The notes beneath the pieces were generated by a model. It had not been told where the DNA came from. It saw only the letters and a list, made by a program, of their open reading frames with translations, and made no database searches. Positions 17,593-25,766 of a DNA stretch of 64,000 bases are shown piece after piece. The DNA is taken from contig JAPOYV010000121.1 in NCBI GenBank assembly GCA_026706385.1, positions 1 to 64,000 of the forward strand, read 5' to 3'. Position numbers and translations under genes: made by a program. This DNA is from Gammaproteobacteria bacterium (GTDB taxonomy: Bacteria > Pseudomonadota > Gammaproteobacteria > Pseudomonadales > Azotimanducaceae). Position 1 is the first letter of the stretch; each line of letters begins with the position of its first letter.

Positions 17593-20064
17593 ATGAATAT
17601 CAAGACCTTAACCCCATTCCTCGCGGCGGTTGCCGTCGTTTGCGCCGCCGGGGAGGAGCCGTCCACGGTGCGGGACGATTCCGCGGAGATCGAGGAGCTT
17701 GTCGTCACGGCCGACCTCGACAGCCTGCCGGACGACGACGTCAGCTCGCTCTTCGGGTTCTACAAATCGCTTCTCGCGACGCCGCGTTCGGCGTCCACGG
17801 TCAGCGACGAGATGATGGACCGCTTCATCGTGCGCGACATCGACGAGATGATCGCGCTCGCACCGGGGAGCTTTACGCAGTCCTTCTTCGGCGTTGCCGG
17901 CACGCTTGACATCCGCGGCACGCCGGGAGAGACGTATTTCCGGGGCATGCGACGCCTCGACAATCCGGGCAACTACCCGACGCCGCTCGGTGCGTCGAAA
18001 CGCGTCGACATCGTGCGCGGGCCGGCATCGCCCATCCACGGACCGTCGAAGATTGGCGGCTATCTGAACTTTGCGCCGAAGTCGGCGCGCATCGAGGAGA
18101 CCGGGGAGTTCATCGAGACCGCGACCGGCACGGTGGGCGTCGACCTCGGATCCTGGGAGCGCCGCGTGCTCACCGCCGAGGTCGGCGGGCCGGGCCGTCT
18201 CGGCACCCAGGATGTCGGCTACTGGCTCTACGGCATGACGGAGGACTCGGGCAGCTACTACCGCCACAGCGACATCGAGCAGACCTTGCTGCAGGCGTCC
18301 TTCGACCTCGATGTCGGCGCCGTGCAGTTTCAGTTCGGTGGGATGTTCCACAACTACGCGGGCAACCAGATCGCCGGCTGGAATCGACTGACCCAGGACC
18401 TGGTGGATCGGGGGCTCTACGTCACCGGATCGGCCGCCCCGCTGGATGCCGACGGCGACGGCTACATCTCGCACCAGGAGTTCGACCTCGACGGCGACGG
18501 GTTTACGGACTTCAATCCGTTTGCGGCCGGCCTCGTGCCCGGCGCCCCGGACGGGCTGGGTCCCGGGCCGTTTCCCGGTAGTTGCGCGATTGGCTCGACC
18601 TTGGTGTTCGGGTGCTTACCCGAGCTGCTCGCCCTCGAGTCGAGCGGCACGACGGTGATCACCGGCGACCAGGTGCTGGTCGGGCCGGACGACGTCCTCG
18701 AAAACGATGTCCTGACGCTCTATTTCGACACGATCGTCACCGCGGGCGGCAACTGGGAGTGGCGCAACCAGGCGTTCTTCGAGACCTACGACAACCTCAA
18801 CGAGAACGACTACGGGTTCTCGCAGTTCCACGACTCCTGGGTTTTCGAGAACAAGCTCGTTGCTGCCAACGCGTTCCGGCGCGGCGACATCGAGGCGGCC
18901 GTGCAGGTTTCGCCGTCGGTGCGCATCACCGACTTCGATCACGGCGACGATTACACGAACGAGTACTTCGACCGCCGCGACATCACGCGGCCTTCGAGCG
19001 CCTCGGCCAAGCGTCTGCTCTCGACGCGGATCGATGACGACTACACCGAGTACTACATCGGCAGCACCGTGAACTTCGGCTTGGCCTCGCTTGCCGACGT
19101 CGCCTGGCGGCGCATCAGCGTGCTGGCCGGCGCGCGCTACGACGTGGTCGACTTGGAGAGCCGCCAGCCGGTCGAGAAGCTGCTCCTGGCAAGCTCCAAC
19201 AACTTCTGCCTCGATCTCTCGTGCGTGGTGGTCGACGCCGCGGACAAGGTTGACGGCGTGTCGTGGACGTTGAGCTTCAGCTATCACGCGAACGCGGGAT
19301 TGATCCCGTACGTCACCGCGTCGCGCCAAGCGACAGTGATCGCGGGGCAGGGCGCCGAGGTATCGACGGCTAGCATCGCCGACGGCGTGGCGTTCGACGA
19401 CTCCACGTTGCTGGAATTCGGCATCAAGGGCAGCCTGCTCGACGAGACGCTCTACTTCGCGCTCGCGGCGTACGAGCAGGAACGCACGGACTACTCCGCC
19501 CAGCAGACGGTCACCAACCAGGCCAGTCGCACGGAGGGCCGAGAGTTCGAGGTTCGCTGGGTCATGACCGACCGGCTGCTGATGACGCTCGCCTATTCCG
19601 ACATCGAGGTGGTCAACCTGAACACGCTCCAGGCGGGCCAGCGCTTCAGCTTCATCGGTGCCGACGACGTACCGGGCATCCCTCCGGAGGCCCTGTACGC
19701 GGGCACGCTCGGCGGGTCCATCCTGCGCACGGGCAGCGAGGGCGCTCGCCGTGCCGGGATTCCCGAGACGATCTGGGCGGTGACCGGAACCTACGATTTC
19801 GGCGGTGGCTTGGCGGCGAGTGCGAGCGTGGTCGACGTGGCCGCGACGAACTCGGGTTACTCCGGTTCCGTCAGGCTACCCGCCTATACGCTGATCAATG
19901 CAGGCCTCGTGTTCGAGCGCGGCAACTGGGTGGCGAGCGTCACCGGCAAGAACCTGACGGATGAGCGGTACTTCCGCGCCAACTTCCCCAACCTCTTCGG
20001 CGGCGTGATCGTCCTGCCGGAGTTGCCGCGACATTTTGCGGCACGCATCCAGTACCAGTGGTAG
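17593..20064 (+). CDS. TonB-dependent outer-membrane receptor with EF-hand-like loop
   Basis: 823 residues from the ATG at 17593; the frame extends further upstream but the signal peptide starts here (MNIKTLTPFLAAVAVVCAAG). TonB box EELVVTA follows, then the plug (residues ~70-180: DRFIVRDIDEMIALAPG ... RVDIVRGPASPIHGPSKIGGYLNF) and a beta-barrel ending in the aromatic terminal strand ARIQYQW. Between two barrel strands (residues 285-307) is D-A-D-G-D-G-Y-I-S-H-Q-E, a canonical EF-hand loop, followed by DLDGDGFTDF, a second Asp-rich calcium-binding-like loop. The ligand is probably a siderophore or other large nutrient, unknown. Energised by the TonB system at 47.7-53.1 kb (inference). Confidence 0.88.
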   Translation: MNIKTLTPFLAAVAVVCAAGEEPSTVRDDSAEIEELVVTADLDSLPDDDVSSLFGFYKSLLATPRSASTVSDEMMDRFIVRDIDEMIALAPGSFTQSFFGVAGTLDIRGTPGETYFRGMRRLDNPGNYPTPLGASKRVDIVRGPASPIHGPSKIGGYLNFAPKSARIEETGEFIETATGTVGVDLGSWERRVLTAEVGGPGRLGTQDVGYWLYGMTEDSGSYYRHSDIEQTLLQASFDLDVGAVQFQFGGMFHNYAGNQIAGWNRLTQDLVDRGLYVTGSAAPLDADGDGYISHQEFDLDGDGFTDFNPFAAGLVPGAPDGLGPGPFPGSCAIGSTLVFGCLPELLALESSGTTVITGDQVLVGPDDVLENDVLTLYFDTIVTAGGNWEWRNQAFFETYDNLNENDYGFSQFHDSWVFENKLVAANAFRRGDIEAAVQVSPSVRITDFDHGDDYTNEYFDRRDITRPSSASAKRLLSTRIDDDYTEYYIGSTVNFGLASLADVAWRRISVLAGARYDVVDLESRQPVEKLLLASSNNFCLDLSCVVVDAADKVDGVSWTLSFSYHANAGLIPYVTASRQATVIAGQGAEVSTASIADGVAFDDSTLLEFGIKGSLLDETLYFALAAYEQERTDYSAQQTVTNQASRTEGREFEVRWVMTDRLLMTLAYSDIEVVNLNTLQAGQRFSFIGADDVPGIPPEALYAGTLGGSILRTGSEGARRAGIPETIWAVTGTYDFGGGLAASASVVDVAATNSGYSGSVRLPAYTLINAGLVFERGNWVASVTGKNLTDERYFRANFPNLFGGVIVLPELPRHFAARIQYQW

Positions 20065-20080
20065 TGGCGGCGGCAGTCCG

Positions 20081-20413
20081 TCACCCCTTGGGCTTGCCGA
20101 CCAGCGCGACCGCGGTGTCGTAGACGGCATAGGCGCCTTCGCTCGTCAGGCAGCCGTGCACCGACATGCCGGCCGGCACGTCGTGCCACGCGGGACTCGG
20201 CCACTCGTCCACGCCGACGCGGGTGATGTCGGCCAGGCGCACCGGTCGCGCTCCTGCCAGCCCGCGGGCCTCGGCCCGGTCGATGAATCCCAGCCAGCGG
20301 ACGTACCTGCGGTTCCCGCCGCGGGCCAGGTAGCCGACGACCTCGTCGTCCTGCCCGTCGGAAAGCACGCGGTCGCCGTAGTGGTGGCGCCAATTGAGCA
20401 CGAGTTTCGGCAC
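20081..20413 (-). CDS. Unknown small protein behind a LexA operator
   Basis: 110 residues if started at the GTG at 20413 (VPKLVLNWRHHYGDRVL). A longer frame from an ATG at 20452 would place the LexA palindrome inside the coding region, which is unlikely. The sequence has an aromatic-rich, charged N-terminal half and SVHGCLTSEGAYAVYDTAVALVGKPKG at the end. No signal peptide, membrane segment or known family is visible. The perfect SOS box immediately upstream implies induction by DNA damage, so a role in the SOS response is inferred. The start is 6 bases from the box, so translation may be leaderless or use another start. Confidence 0.6.
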   Translation of the reverse strand: MPKLVLNWRHHYGDRVLSDGQDDEVVGYLARGGNRRYVRWLGFIDRAEARGLAGARPVRLADITRVGVDEWPSPAWHDVPAGMSVHGCLTSEGAYAVYDTAVALVGKPKG

Positions 20414-20418
20414 GCAAA

Positions 20419-20438
20419 TACTGTACACAAACACAGTA
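20419..20438. promoter_or_regulatory. LexA (SOS) box
   Basis: The site is TACTG-N10-CAGTA, a full match to the E. coli-type LexA consensus, with the core CTGT-N8-ACAG (20421-20424 and 20433-20436). The symmetry extends outward: AAATACTGT at 20416-20424 pairs with ACAGTATTT at 20433-20441, and GGCAC/GTGCC further out. It lies just upstream of the minus-strand unknown gene. Confidence 0.85.
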
Positions 20439-20484
20439 TTTTGTGCCAGCACACCCGATCGCGAGGGGCGCCTTGTCTTTAGCG

Positions 20485-20501
20485 AAGCCCTCAGAGGGCT
20501 T
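20485..20501 (-). terminator. Possible hairpin terminator after the SDR gene
   Basis: AAGCCCTC and GAGGGCTT flank a single A, giving a 7-8 bp perfect stem 9 bases beyond the stop of the SDR gene at 20510. No U-tract follows on the minus strand, so termination is only suggested. It also separates the SDR gene from the LexA-controlled gene downstream. Confidence 0.35.
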
Positions 20502-20509
20502 GAGGTGCG

Positions 20510-21388
20510 TCAGTCGTTGCTGCTCTGGAAACTGCTCCCGGCGGACACCACCGACATGTCGAGCACGTCGCCGATGCGCGGCTCGAGCGTGTCGATGGAA
20601 GCGTCGGTGCCGAGGTCGACGCCTTTGTTCGAGTACATCATGTTGGACGAGAACCGGCCGCGCATGGCCTGGATGATGCGACCGTTGGGGGCGTCTTCGC
20701 CCGCCAGGTGGAGCACAGCGGGACTCACCAGGCCAGGATGGTTGTCCGCCGCCGGATTGTCCGGGTCGATGGTGCTGCCGGGGACGCTCGCCGTCATTCG
20801 CGTCGCGGCGCCGGGCGAGAGGCAGTTGGTGCGCACATTGTGCGAAGCGCCTTCGCGGGCCAGGTTGTTCATCAGGCCGACCATGCCCATCTTCGCGGCA
20901 CCGTAGTTGGCTTGGCCGAAACTGCCGAAGATGCCGGACACGGACGACGTGAAGACGACGCGGCCGTAGTTCTTGTCGTACATGATGGGCCAAGCGTGCC
21001 AGGTCACGTAAGCCGTACCGTTCAGATGCACGTTGAGCACCAGGTCCCACTCGTCCAAGGTCATCTTCTTGAACGACTTGTCGCGCAGGATGCCGGCATT
21101 GTTGACGACGATGTCGACCGTGCCGAAGGCGCGAACGGCGTCGTCGACGATGCTCTTGGCACCGGCCCGGTCGGCAACGCTCGCCTTGTTGGCAACCGCC
21201 TCGCCGCCGGCGCTCTTGATCTCCTCGACCACGCTGTCCGCGGCATCGCCCTGGCCGCCGCCGTGGACGCCGCCGCCTAGGTCGTTCACGACCACCTTGG
21301 CGCCATGCTCGGCCAGCAGCAGGGCATGGCATCGACCGAGACCGCCGCCGGCACCGGTTACGATCGCTACGCGTCCTTCCACACTCAT
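20510..21388 (-). CDS. Short-chain dehydrogenase, 3-hydroxyacyl-CoA dehydrogenase type
   Basis: 292 residues from the ATG at 21388 (MSVEGRVAIVTGAGGGLGR). Cofactor loop TGAGGGLG, DIVVNNAGIL, and the active site SSVSGIFGSFGQANYGAAK (Ser, Tyr, Lys) all present. The first ~240 residues resemble the dehydrogenase unit of the peroxisomal multifunctional enzyme (VVNDLGGGVHGGG, NNAGILRDKSF), which oxidises 3-hydroxyacyl-CoA. The tail with GRFSSNMMYSNKG varies. A role in fatty-acid or steroid side-chain oxidation is inferred. Confidence 0.87.
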   Translation of the reverse strand: MSVEGRVAIVTGAGGGLGRCHALLLAEHGAKVVVNDLGGGVHGGGQGDAADSVVEEIKSAGGEAVANKASVADRAGAKSIVDDAVRAFGTVDIVVNNAGILRDKSFKKMTLDEWDLVLNVHLNGTAYVTWHAWPIMYDKNYGRVVFTSSVSGIFGSFGQANYGAAKMGMVGLMNNLAREGASHNVRTNCLSPGAATRMTASVPGSTIDPDNPAADNHPGLVSPAVLHLAGEDAPNGRIIQAMRGRFSSNMMYSNKGVDLGTDASIDTLEPRIGDVLDMSVVSAGSSFQSSND

Positions 21389-21508
21389 GTCGATCCTCTT
21401 CTCCTTGGCTCGAAGGCGCGCAAGCATAGCGGAAAGCGCTTGGGCGTCGCAGTCGATGTGAGAGGATCTCGGCTCGTGTGGATACCACGCTAGGCGAGGC
21501 CTGAGGCG

Positions 21509-22294
21509 ATGGGCAGACTGGACAATCGGGTCGCCTGGGTGACGGGCGGTGGCCGCGGGATCGGCCGGGCCGTCGCGCTGGCCTTTGCGGCCGAGGGTGC
21601 CTGTGTCGCGGTCAGCGCCCGGTCTAGACCTGAACTCGACGCCGTGGCCGAGGAGATTCGCGCGGCAGGCGGACAGGGCCTCGCGGTGGTGGCCGACGCG
21701 ATGTCGCTCGACGACACGTCGTCGGCGGTGGCAGCCATCGCCACCGGTCTCGGAGCTGTCGACATCCTGGTCAACAACGCTGGCGGCGGGACCGGCCTTG
21801 CCGCAACCGATCATCTGACGCCGGTGCAACGCGATGCGGCGCTGTTCGCCGCCAATGTCGACCTGAACCTGTTCTCGGCCTACCGGGCCAGCCGAGCCGT
21901 GCTCGACGGCATGGTCGAGCGGGGCTATGGGCGGATCATCAACATCGGTTCCGGCTACGCAAAGCGATCCGGCGGCGGGGCGGCGTACACGGCGGCCAAA
22001 CACGGTCTGATCGGGCTGACCCGCGCCATGGCGGCCGAGGTCGCCACGCGCGGCGTGACGATCAATTGCCTGTGTCCGGGGTGGACGAATACCCGGCTTG
22101 TCGACCTTGATGCGATGGCACAGGCGCGCGGCACCGACGTGGCTTCCGTGCGCGCAACCATCGAGGCCGACAACCTGCAGCGGCGCATCCTCGAACCCGA
22201 GGAGCTGGCGCCAATGGCCACCTTGCTCGCGGCGCCGGACTCCGCTGGGATTGCCGGGCAGGTGATCTCGGTCGACGGTGGTTACAAGGTCTGA
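21509..22294 (+). CDS. Short-chain dehydrogenase/reductase
   Basis: 261 residues. Classical SDR: NAD(P) loop WVTGGGRGIGRA, VDILVNNAGGG, catalytic Ser in IINIGSGYAKRSGGGAAYTAAKHG (Tyr and Lys four residues apart), and the C-terminal GQVISVDGGYKV. It is divergent from the SDR at 20510-21388. The substrate is unknown. Resembles 3-hydroxybutyrate dehydrogenase/3-ketoacyl reductase types. Confidence 0.88.
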   Translation: MGRLDNRVAWVTGGGRGIGRAVALAFAAEGACVAVSARSRPELDAVAEEIRAAGGQGLAVVADAMSLDDTSSAVAAIATGLGAVDILVNNAGGGTGLAATDHLTPVQRDAALFAANVDLNLFSAYRASRAVLDGMVERGYGRIINIGSGYAKRSGGGAAYTAAKHGLIGLTRAMAAEVATRGVTINCLCPGWTNTRLVDLDAMAQARGTDVASVRATIEADNLQRRILEPEELAPMATLLAAPDSAGIAGQVISVDGGYKV

Positions 22295-22328
22295 CCCGCA
22301 TTGTTGCGGGCCGACGCAACCCGAATGC

Positions 22329-23078
22329 CTACCGGTGGTCCTCCGCAGCATCCTGCGGCGCGAATCCGATCACGGCTGCCGCGTGCGTCAGGTCCCGGTA
22401 GCCCCACCGGTTGTTTGATGTCGCGAAAACGATGTCGAAGTGCACGTCCTCGGGCGCATCGACGCAGCCGACGATGGCGCGGGCGATGTCGCGCTGGGAG
22501 CACCACACCGCGAAATCGCGCGGTCGCGAAGGCCGGTCGGCCGCGTTCACATAGCCGATCCGCAAGCAGATCACAGAGAGTTCCGCTGTATCCGCGACGT
22601 GACGCGCGATCGCCTCGCCCCACACTTTGGTGCTGCCGTAGACGCCCGTGGGCCGCGTCGCCATGTCGTGGTGGATCATCGGCCATTCGTCCGGCGCATC
22701 GGCATAACGGGCCTCGACGATCGACTTGTAGGGTTCGACGAGTTCCCAGCCGGACACCGTTGCGCCGCTGCTGGCGAACACCACGCGTTTGCAGCCGGCT
22801 TCCTGCGCCGCGTTGAGTACGTTGCGGGTGCCGACGATGTTGGTCTGCAGCAGTTCGTCCCAGGTGAAGTTCTCGCCCGCCTTGGCGGCGAGGTGCACGA
22901 CAACGTCCTGACCGTCGAAAGCCGGACGGATGGCGTCGTAGTCGGCGAGGTCGGCTTGGGTCGTCGGTACGCCTTCGACGGCACTTCGATTGAGGGCCGA
23001 AAGGGTGGCCCGCGGTGCCAGCTCGCGACGCGTCAGGCCGCCGATCAGGCCGCTCATGCCCGTGACCAGGATGTTCAT
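22329..23078 (-). CDS. NAD-dependent epimerase/dehydratase family protein
   Basis: 249 residues. Extended SDR fold: MNILVTGMSGLIGG (G-x2-G-x2-G nucleotide loop), VVHLAAKAGE, FASSGATVSG, catalytic Y-x3-K in VYGSTKVWGEAIAR, and CLRIGYVN. The C-terminal substrate domain is short. Similar to uronate dehydrogenase and other sugar-nucleotide enzymes, but the substrate is not readable. It precedes nothing obvious in an operon and converges with the SDR at 21509. Confidence 0.85.
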   Translation of the reverse strand: MNILVTGMSGLIGGLTRRELAPRATLSALNRSAVEGVPTTQADLADYDAIRPAFDGQDVVVHLAAKAGENFTWDELLQTNIVGTRNVLNAAQEAGCKRVVFASSGATVSGWELVEPYKSIVEARYADAPDEWPMIHHDMATRPTGVYGSTKVWGEAIARHVADTAELSVICLRIGYVNAADRPSRPRDFAVWCSQRDIARAIVGCVDAPEDVHFDIVFATSNNRWGYRDLTHAAAVIGFAPQDAAEDHR

Positions 23079-23090
23079 GGAAGGGGTCCG

Positions 23091-23279
23091 TTACGCGGCG
23101 TGGTACAGTGCCGGCTGGCTCGCGTATTCGTCAATCAGGGTCTGCGCGAACTCCCGGCACGAGCCGCAGCCGGTGCCGACCCCGAGTTCCTCGGCGAGCT
23201 GCTCTACGTCCTCGACGCCGCTCGCCACGGCTTGGCGAACTTCGGCGTCCCTGACGGCTTGGCATAGGCAGACGTACAT
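23091..23279 (-). CDS. bfd: Bacterioferritin-associated ferredoxin
   Basis: 62 residues. Bfd is a small [2Fe-2S] protein that reduces bacterioferritin to release stored iron. MYVCLCQAVRD with C-x-C and GVGTGCGSCREF with C-x2-C supply the four cluster ligands. The start at 23279 is set by the family N terminus MYVCLC; a longer in-frame extension is rejected. It is divergent from the putative selenoprotein gene, sharing a 135-base intergenic region. No bacterioferritin gene is in the window. Confidence 0.94.
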   Translation of the reverse strand: MYVCLCQAVRDAEVRQAVASGVEDVEQLAEELGVGTGCGSCREFAQTLIDEYASQPALYHAA

Positions 23280-23414
23280 CGAACGGGAACTTAAACGGGA
23301 ATCATTCTTGATTGCAACAACTTTTTTTCCTTTTTGGCGCTGCCGCGGCAACGGACTGCCAAGCCGTACACTGTTCCGACCCAATGTGGGTCGACGGACT
23401 AAAGAGGAGCGACG

Positions 23415-24890
23415 GTGTACGAAGACACGCACTATCCTGTTAGCCCTGAGGTGATCGCGCGGCACGAGGAGGCTTGGCGATTGATCGCGGCGCCCGGCGC
23501 ATTCTGGAGCGGTGCGGAGCGCGTTCATATGGTCGCCGAGGCCCGTGCCGCAACCACGTGCAAGCTGTGCGAGCGGCGCCTATCAGCACTGTCGCCGTTC
23601 GCGGTGGACGGCCAACACGACACGGTTTCCGACCTGCCGCCGGTGCTGATCGACATGATTCACCGCCTGCGTATCGATCCGGGCCGCTACACGCGCACGG
23701 TTTTCGACGGTGTGCTCACCGGCGGCATCACCCGCGAGCGGTACATCGAAGCCGTGAGCGTGGTCAACGCTGCCGTGATCGTGGACACCATGCACGCGGC
23801 GTTGGGCTTGCCGCTGCCGGACCTGCCGACACCGGAAGCGGGCCCACCGACTGGCCAGCCGGCACCGGACGTCATCGACGATGGCGCCTGGGTGCCGCTA
23901 ACCCGCGTCGACGACTGCACTGCCACCGTCACCGGGTTGCCAGGTGCGCCGAACATCGCCCGGTCCATGGGCTGCGTACCCTCGACCGTGGCGCTCTTCT
24001 TCACCGCGTTCCGTGGCCACTATGCCCTGCGCGACATCCCTCTCGCCGTCTCGCAGCCCCAGGCCGAGTTCATCGCCTCCCGGGTGTCCGCCCTCAATCA
24101 GTGCTTCTACTGAACAACGTCGCATACGATGCTGCTCCGGGCGAGCGGCCAGCGCGAGAACCGGGACTTCAACCTGAACGCCGTCAACGAAGCCGACAGC
24201 GACCCCGGCGTGGACCACGCCGGCCACTTGCGCCGCCTCACCGAAGCCGCCATCGGCGGCCGCTGGCGGGACCTCGCCGCCGTCCGCGACGAAGCCGCGG
24301 CCGCGATGGGCGAGCAGGCCATGGTGGACGCCCTCACGGTCGCCGCCGGCTTCAACGGCATCACCCGTGTCGCCGACGCCACCGGCATCCCGCTCGACCC
24401 GACGACGCACCAGGCCACGGGGTCCTTGCGCGTCGAGACGGGCATCGACGCCTTCGACTATGCGGCCAAGAGCACGCGTTACGACAGACAACAAACCCAT
24501 GAGGCAACTATGAGCATCATCGGCATCGAAGAGATCTTCCTGGACGTGCAGGACCTCGCCCGGGCGGTCGACTTCTACGAAGGCGTAGTGGGCTTGCCTG
24601 TGGTCATGCGCAACGACGAGCGCGCGTACCTGCAATGCGAGCGCAGCCACGTCGTCTTGCAGGTCAAGGGGCACGGCGGGCGGCACCGGGGCGGTGGCCC
24701 GATGCACTTCTCGTTCACCGTCGCCGAGGATGTGTTCGACGAGGTCGCCCAACGCGCGGCCAAGGCGAACATCTTCACGCGCGGCCCGATGGGCGAGCGC
24801 GGCAAAGGCCGGGCGCTGTTCATGCTCGACCCCGACGGCAACGAGGCCGAGGTGAATACGCGCTATCTGTACGGCGTTCCGAAGCGCTGA
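23415..24890 (+). CDS. Putative selenoprotein: AhpD-like (CMD) protein fused to VOC domain
   Basis: GTG start at 23415 after a strong GAGGAG site. Read to TGA 24111-24113 the frame is 232 codons; the same frame stays open to 24890. With Sec at residue 233 the sequence is ...EFIASRVSALNQCFYU then TTSH, matching the CMD/AhpD signature with C230, Sec233 and H237 in place of C-x2-C-x3-H. An earlier CxxC (TTCKLCERR) lies near residue 50 in what looks like a first, diverged CMD repeat. After Sec the CMD tail continues (VDALTVAAGFNGITRVADATGIPLDP). From residue 366 the chain enters a VOC domain (IGIEEIFLDVQDLARAVDFYEG ... GRALFMLDPDGNEAEVN) that also has its own ATG and GAGG site at 24510, so independent translation is possible. 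Alternatives: a disabling TGA mutation, or two genes. No selA/B/D or tRNA-Sec is in the window. Confidence 0.75.
24131..24149 (+). promoter_or_regulatory. Bacterial SECIS-like stem-loop
   Basis: GCTGCTC at 24131-24137 pairs with GAGCGGC at 24143-24149 (seven pairs including one U-G) around the loop CGGGC. The loop begins 25 bases after the UGA (24111-24113) and has G as its second base. This fits the published bacterial SECIS rules (loop about 16-37 bases downstream, short loop with G in the first two positions). No folding program was run. Confidence 0.6.
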
Positions 24891-24918
24891 CGAAACTCCA
24901 GCACCCCTGGAGCGTGCG

Positions 24919-25350
24919 TCAATCCGTCGGCAGAGCGTAGTCCTCCAAACGTACGACTCCGCCTTCCGGTGCCGCCTTGTCGAAGTAGGCGTCATCGGCG
25001 GTGACAAGCGTCGCCCCGGGTGTCGACAGCGAGGTCGCGTGGTACAGCGTGTCGAAAAGGTGGTGCCCAAGGCGGATGGCAAGCGTCGTAGCGAGCGAAT
25101 AGATCGCCGGCGACTCCACGACCCCCCAATCGACTTGTTGCAGGTCGTCTAGGGCTTGCAGCGCGCCATCCGGGTGTACTCGCGCCAAAACCGCCGCTAC
25201 TTCGGGAAGAAAATGCGGCGGCTGCAACATCTCCAGCCGACCGTCGCCAACGGCGTCAAGGATGTCGGTCGCCGCATTGGTGTCCTCCGCTTCTGGGCGC
25301 CATTTGAGGAACCATTTGAGCGCCACACTCGCGTCGACGACAACGATCAC
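24919..25350 (-). CDS. VapC-like PIN-domain toxin
   Basis: 143 residues. PIN-domain ribonuclease: N-terminal acidic residue in MIVVVDASVALKWF, an E in FLPEVAAVL, D in HHLFDTLYHA, and the C-terminal D in LVTADDAYFDKA complete the usual acidic set. It overlaps the upstream antitoxin-like gene by 4 bases. Such toxins cut specific tRNA or rRNA. It forms a type II module with 25347-25580. Confidence 0.88.
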   Translation of the reverse strand: MIVVVDASVALKWFLKWRPEAEDTNAATDILDAVGDGRLEMLQPPHFLPEVAAVLARVHPDGALQALDDLQQVDWGVVESPAIYSLATTLAIRLGHHLFDTLYHATSLSTPGATLVTADDAYFDKAAPEGGVVRLEDYALPTD

Positions 25351-25580
25351 GGGCGGTCATTCAGCCGTGCGGCTCGAATCCGTTCCTGCGCGATCACTGG
25401 CGCACGACGGCGACGGGCCAAGATACGCCCGACGGCCGCCTTGCCTTCGCGCCCGGCCTGCTCCCGATCGATTGCCTCACGCATCAGCGCCGCCACGACG
25501 GCGCTCTTGTTGTAACCCTCGAACGTCTCGTTGAAGGCCGTCTTGAGTTCGTCGGGGACGCTGAAGTTCACGGTTGCCAT
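25347..25580 (-). CDS. Ribbon-helix-helix antitoxin (VapB/RHH type)
   Basis: 77 residues from the ATG at 25580. MATVNFSVPDELKTAFNETF is a ribbon-helix-helix strand and helix (FSVPDELK, then NKSAVVAALMREAI). The C-terminal half is basic and would bind the toxin. Longer in-frame starts are rejected because they run through the operator palindrome. It overlaps the toxin start by 4 bases. A perfect 15-base inverted repeat lies 10 bases upstream. Confidence 0.85.
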   Translation of the reverse strand: MATVNFSVPDELKTAFNETFEGYNKSAVVAALMREAIDREQAGREGKAAVGRILARRRRAPVIAQERIRAARLNDRP

Positions 25581-25590
25581 ACCCGCACCG

Positions 25591-25623
25591 CCTAAAGTTG
25601 TTGAAGATTTCAACAACTTTAGG
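25591..25623. promoter_or_regulatory. Perfect inverted repeat operator of the toxin-antitoxin operon
   Basis: CCTAAAGTTGTTGAA at 25591-25605 and TTCAACAACTTTAGG at 25609-25623 are perfect reverse complements around a 3-base centre (GAT). Placed 10 bases before the antitoxin start, it is the expected binding site of the RHH antitoxin or toxin-antitoxin complex. Confidence 0.8.
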
Positions 25624-25766
25624 GCCATCTGGTCGTTCGGTACAAGTCGCGCACGTCCGCCTGGGCACGATCGGATCCCAGCGCCAGGCCGCTGCAGGTA
25701 TCTCGCCGGCGCAGGCGACGGAAGCACTCATCGATCGCACCGAGGTGCTGAGGCGAATAGCCGGGA

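Noticed and set aside
20414-20452. ATG start at 20452 for the LexA-controlled gene
   Set aside because: It would put the whole SOS palindrome in the coding region; the GTG at 20413 is preferred.
23260-23300. Fur box upstream of bfd
   Set aside because: GAATGATTC-like symmetry is present, but the match to the 19-bp Fur consensus is too weak to claim.
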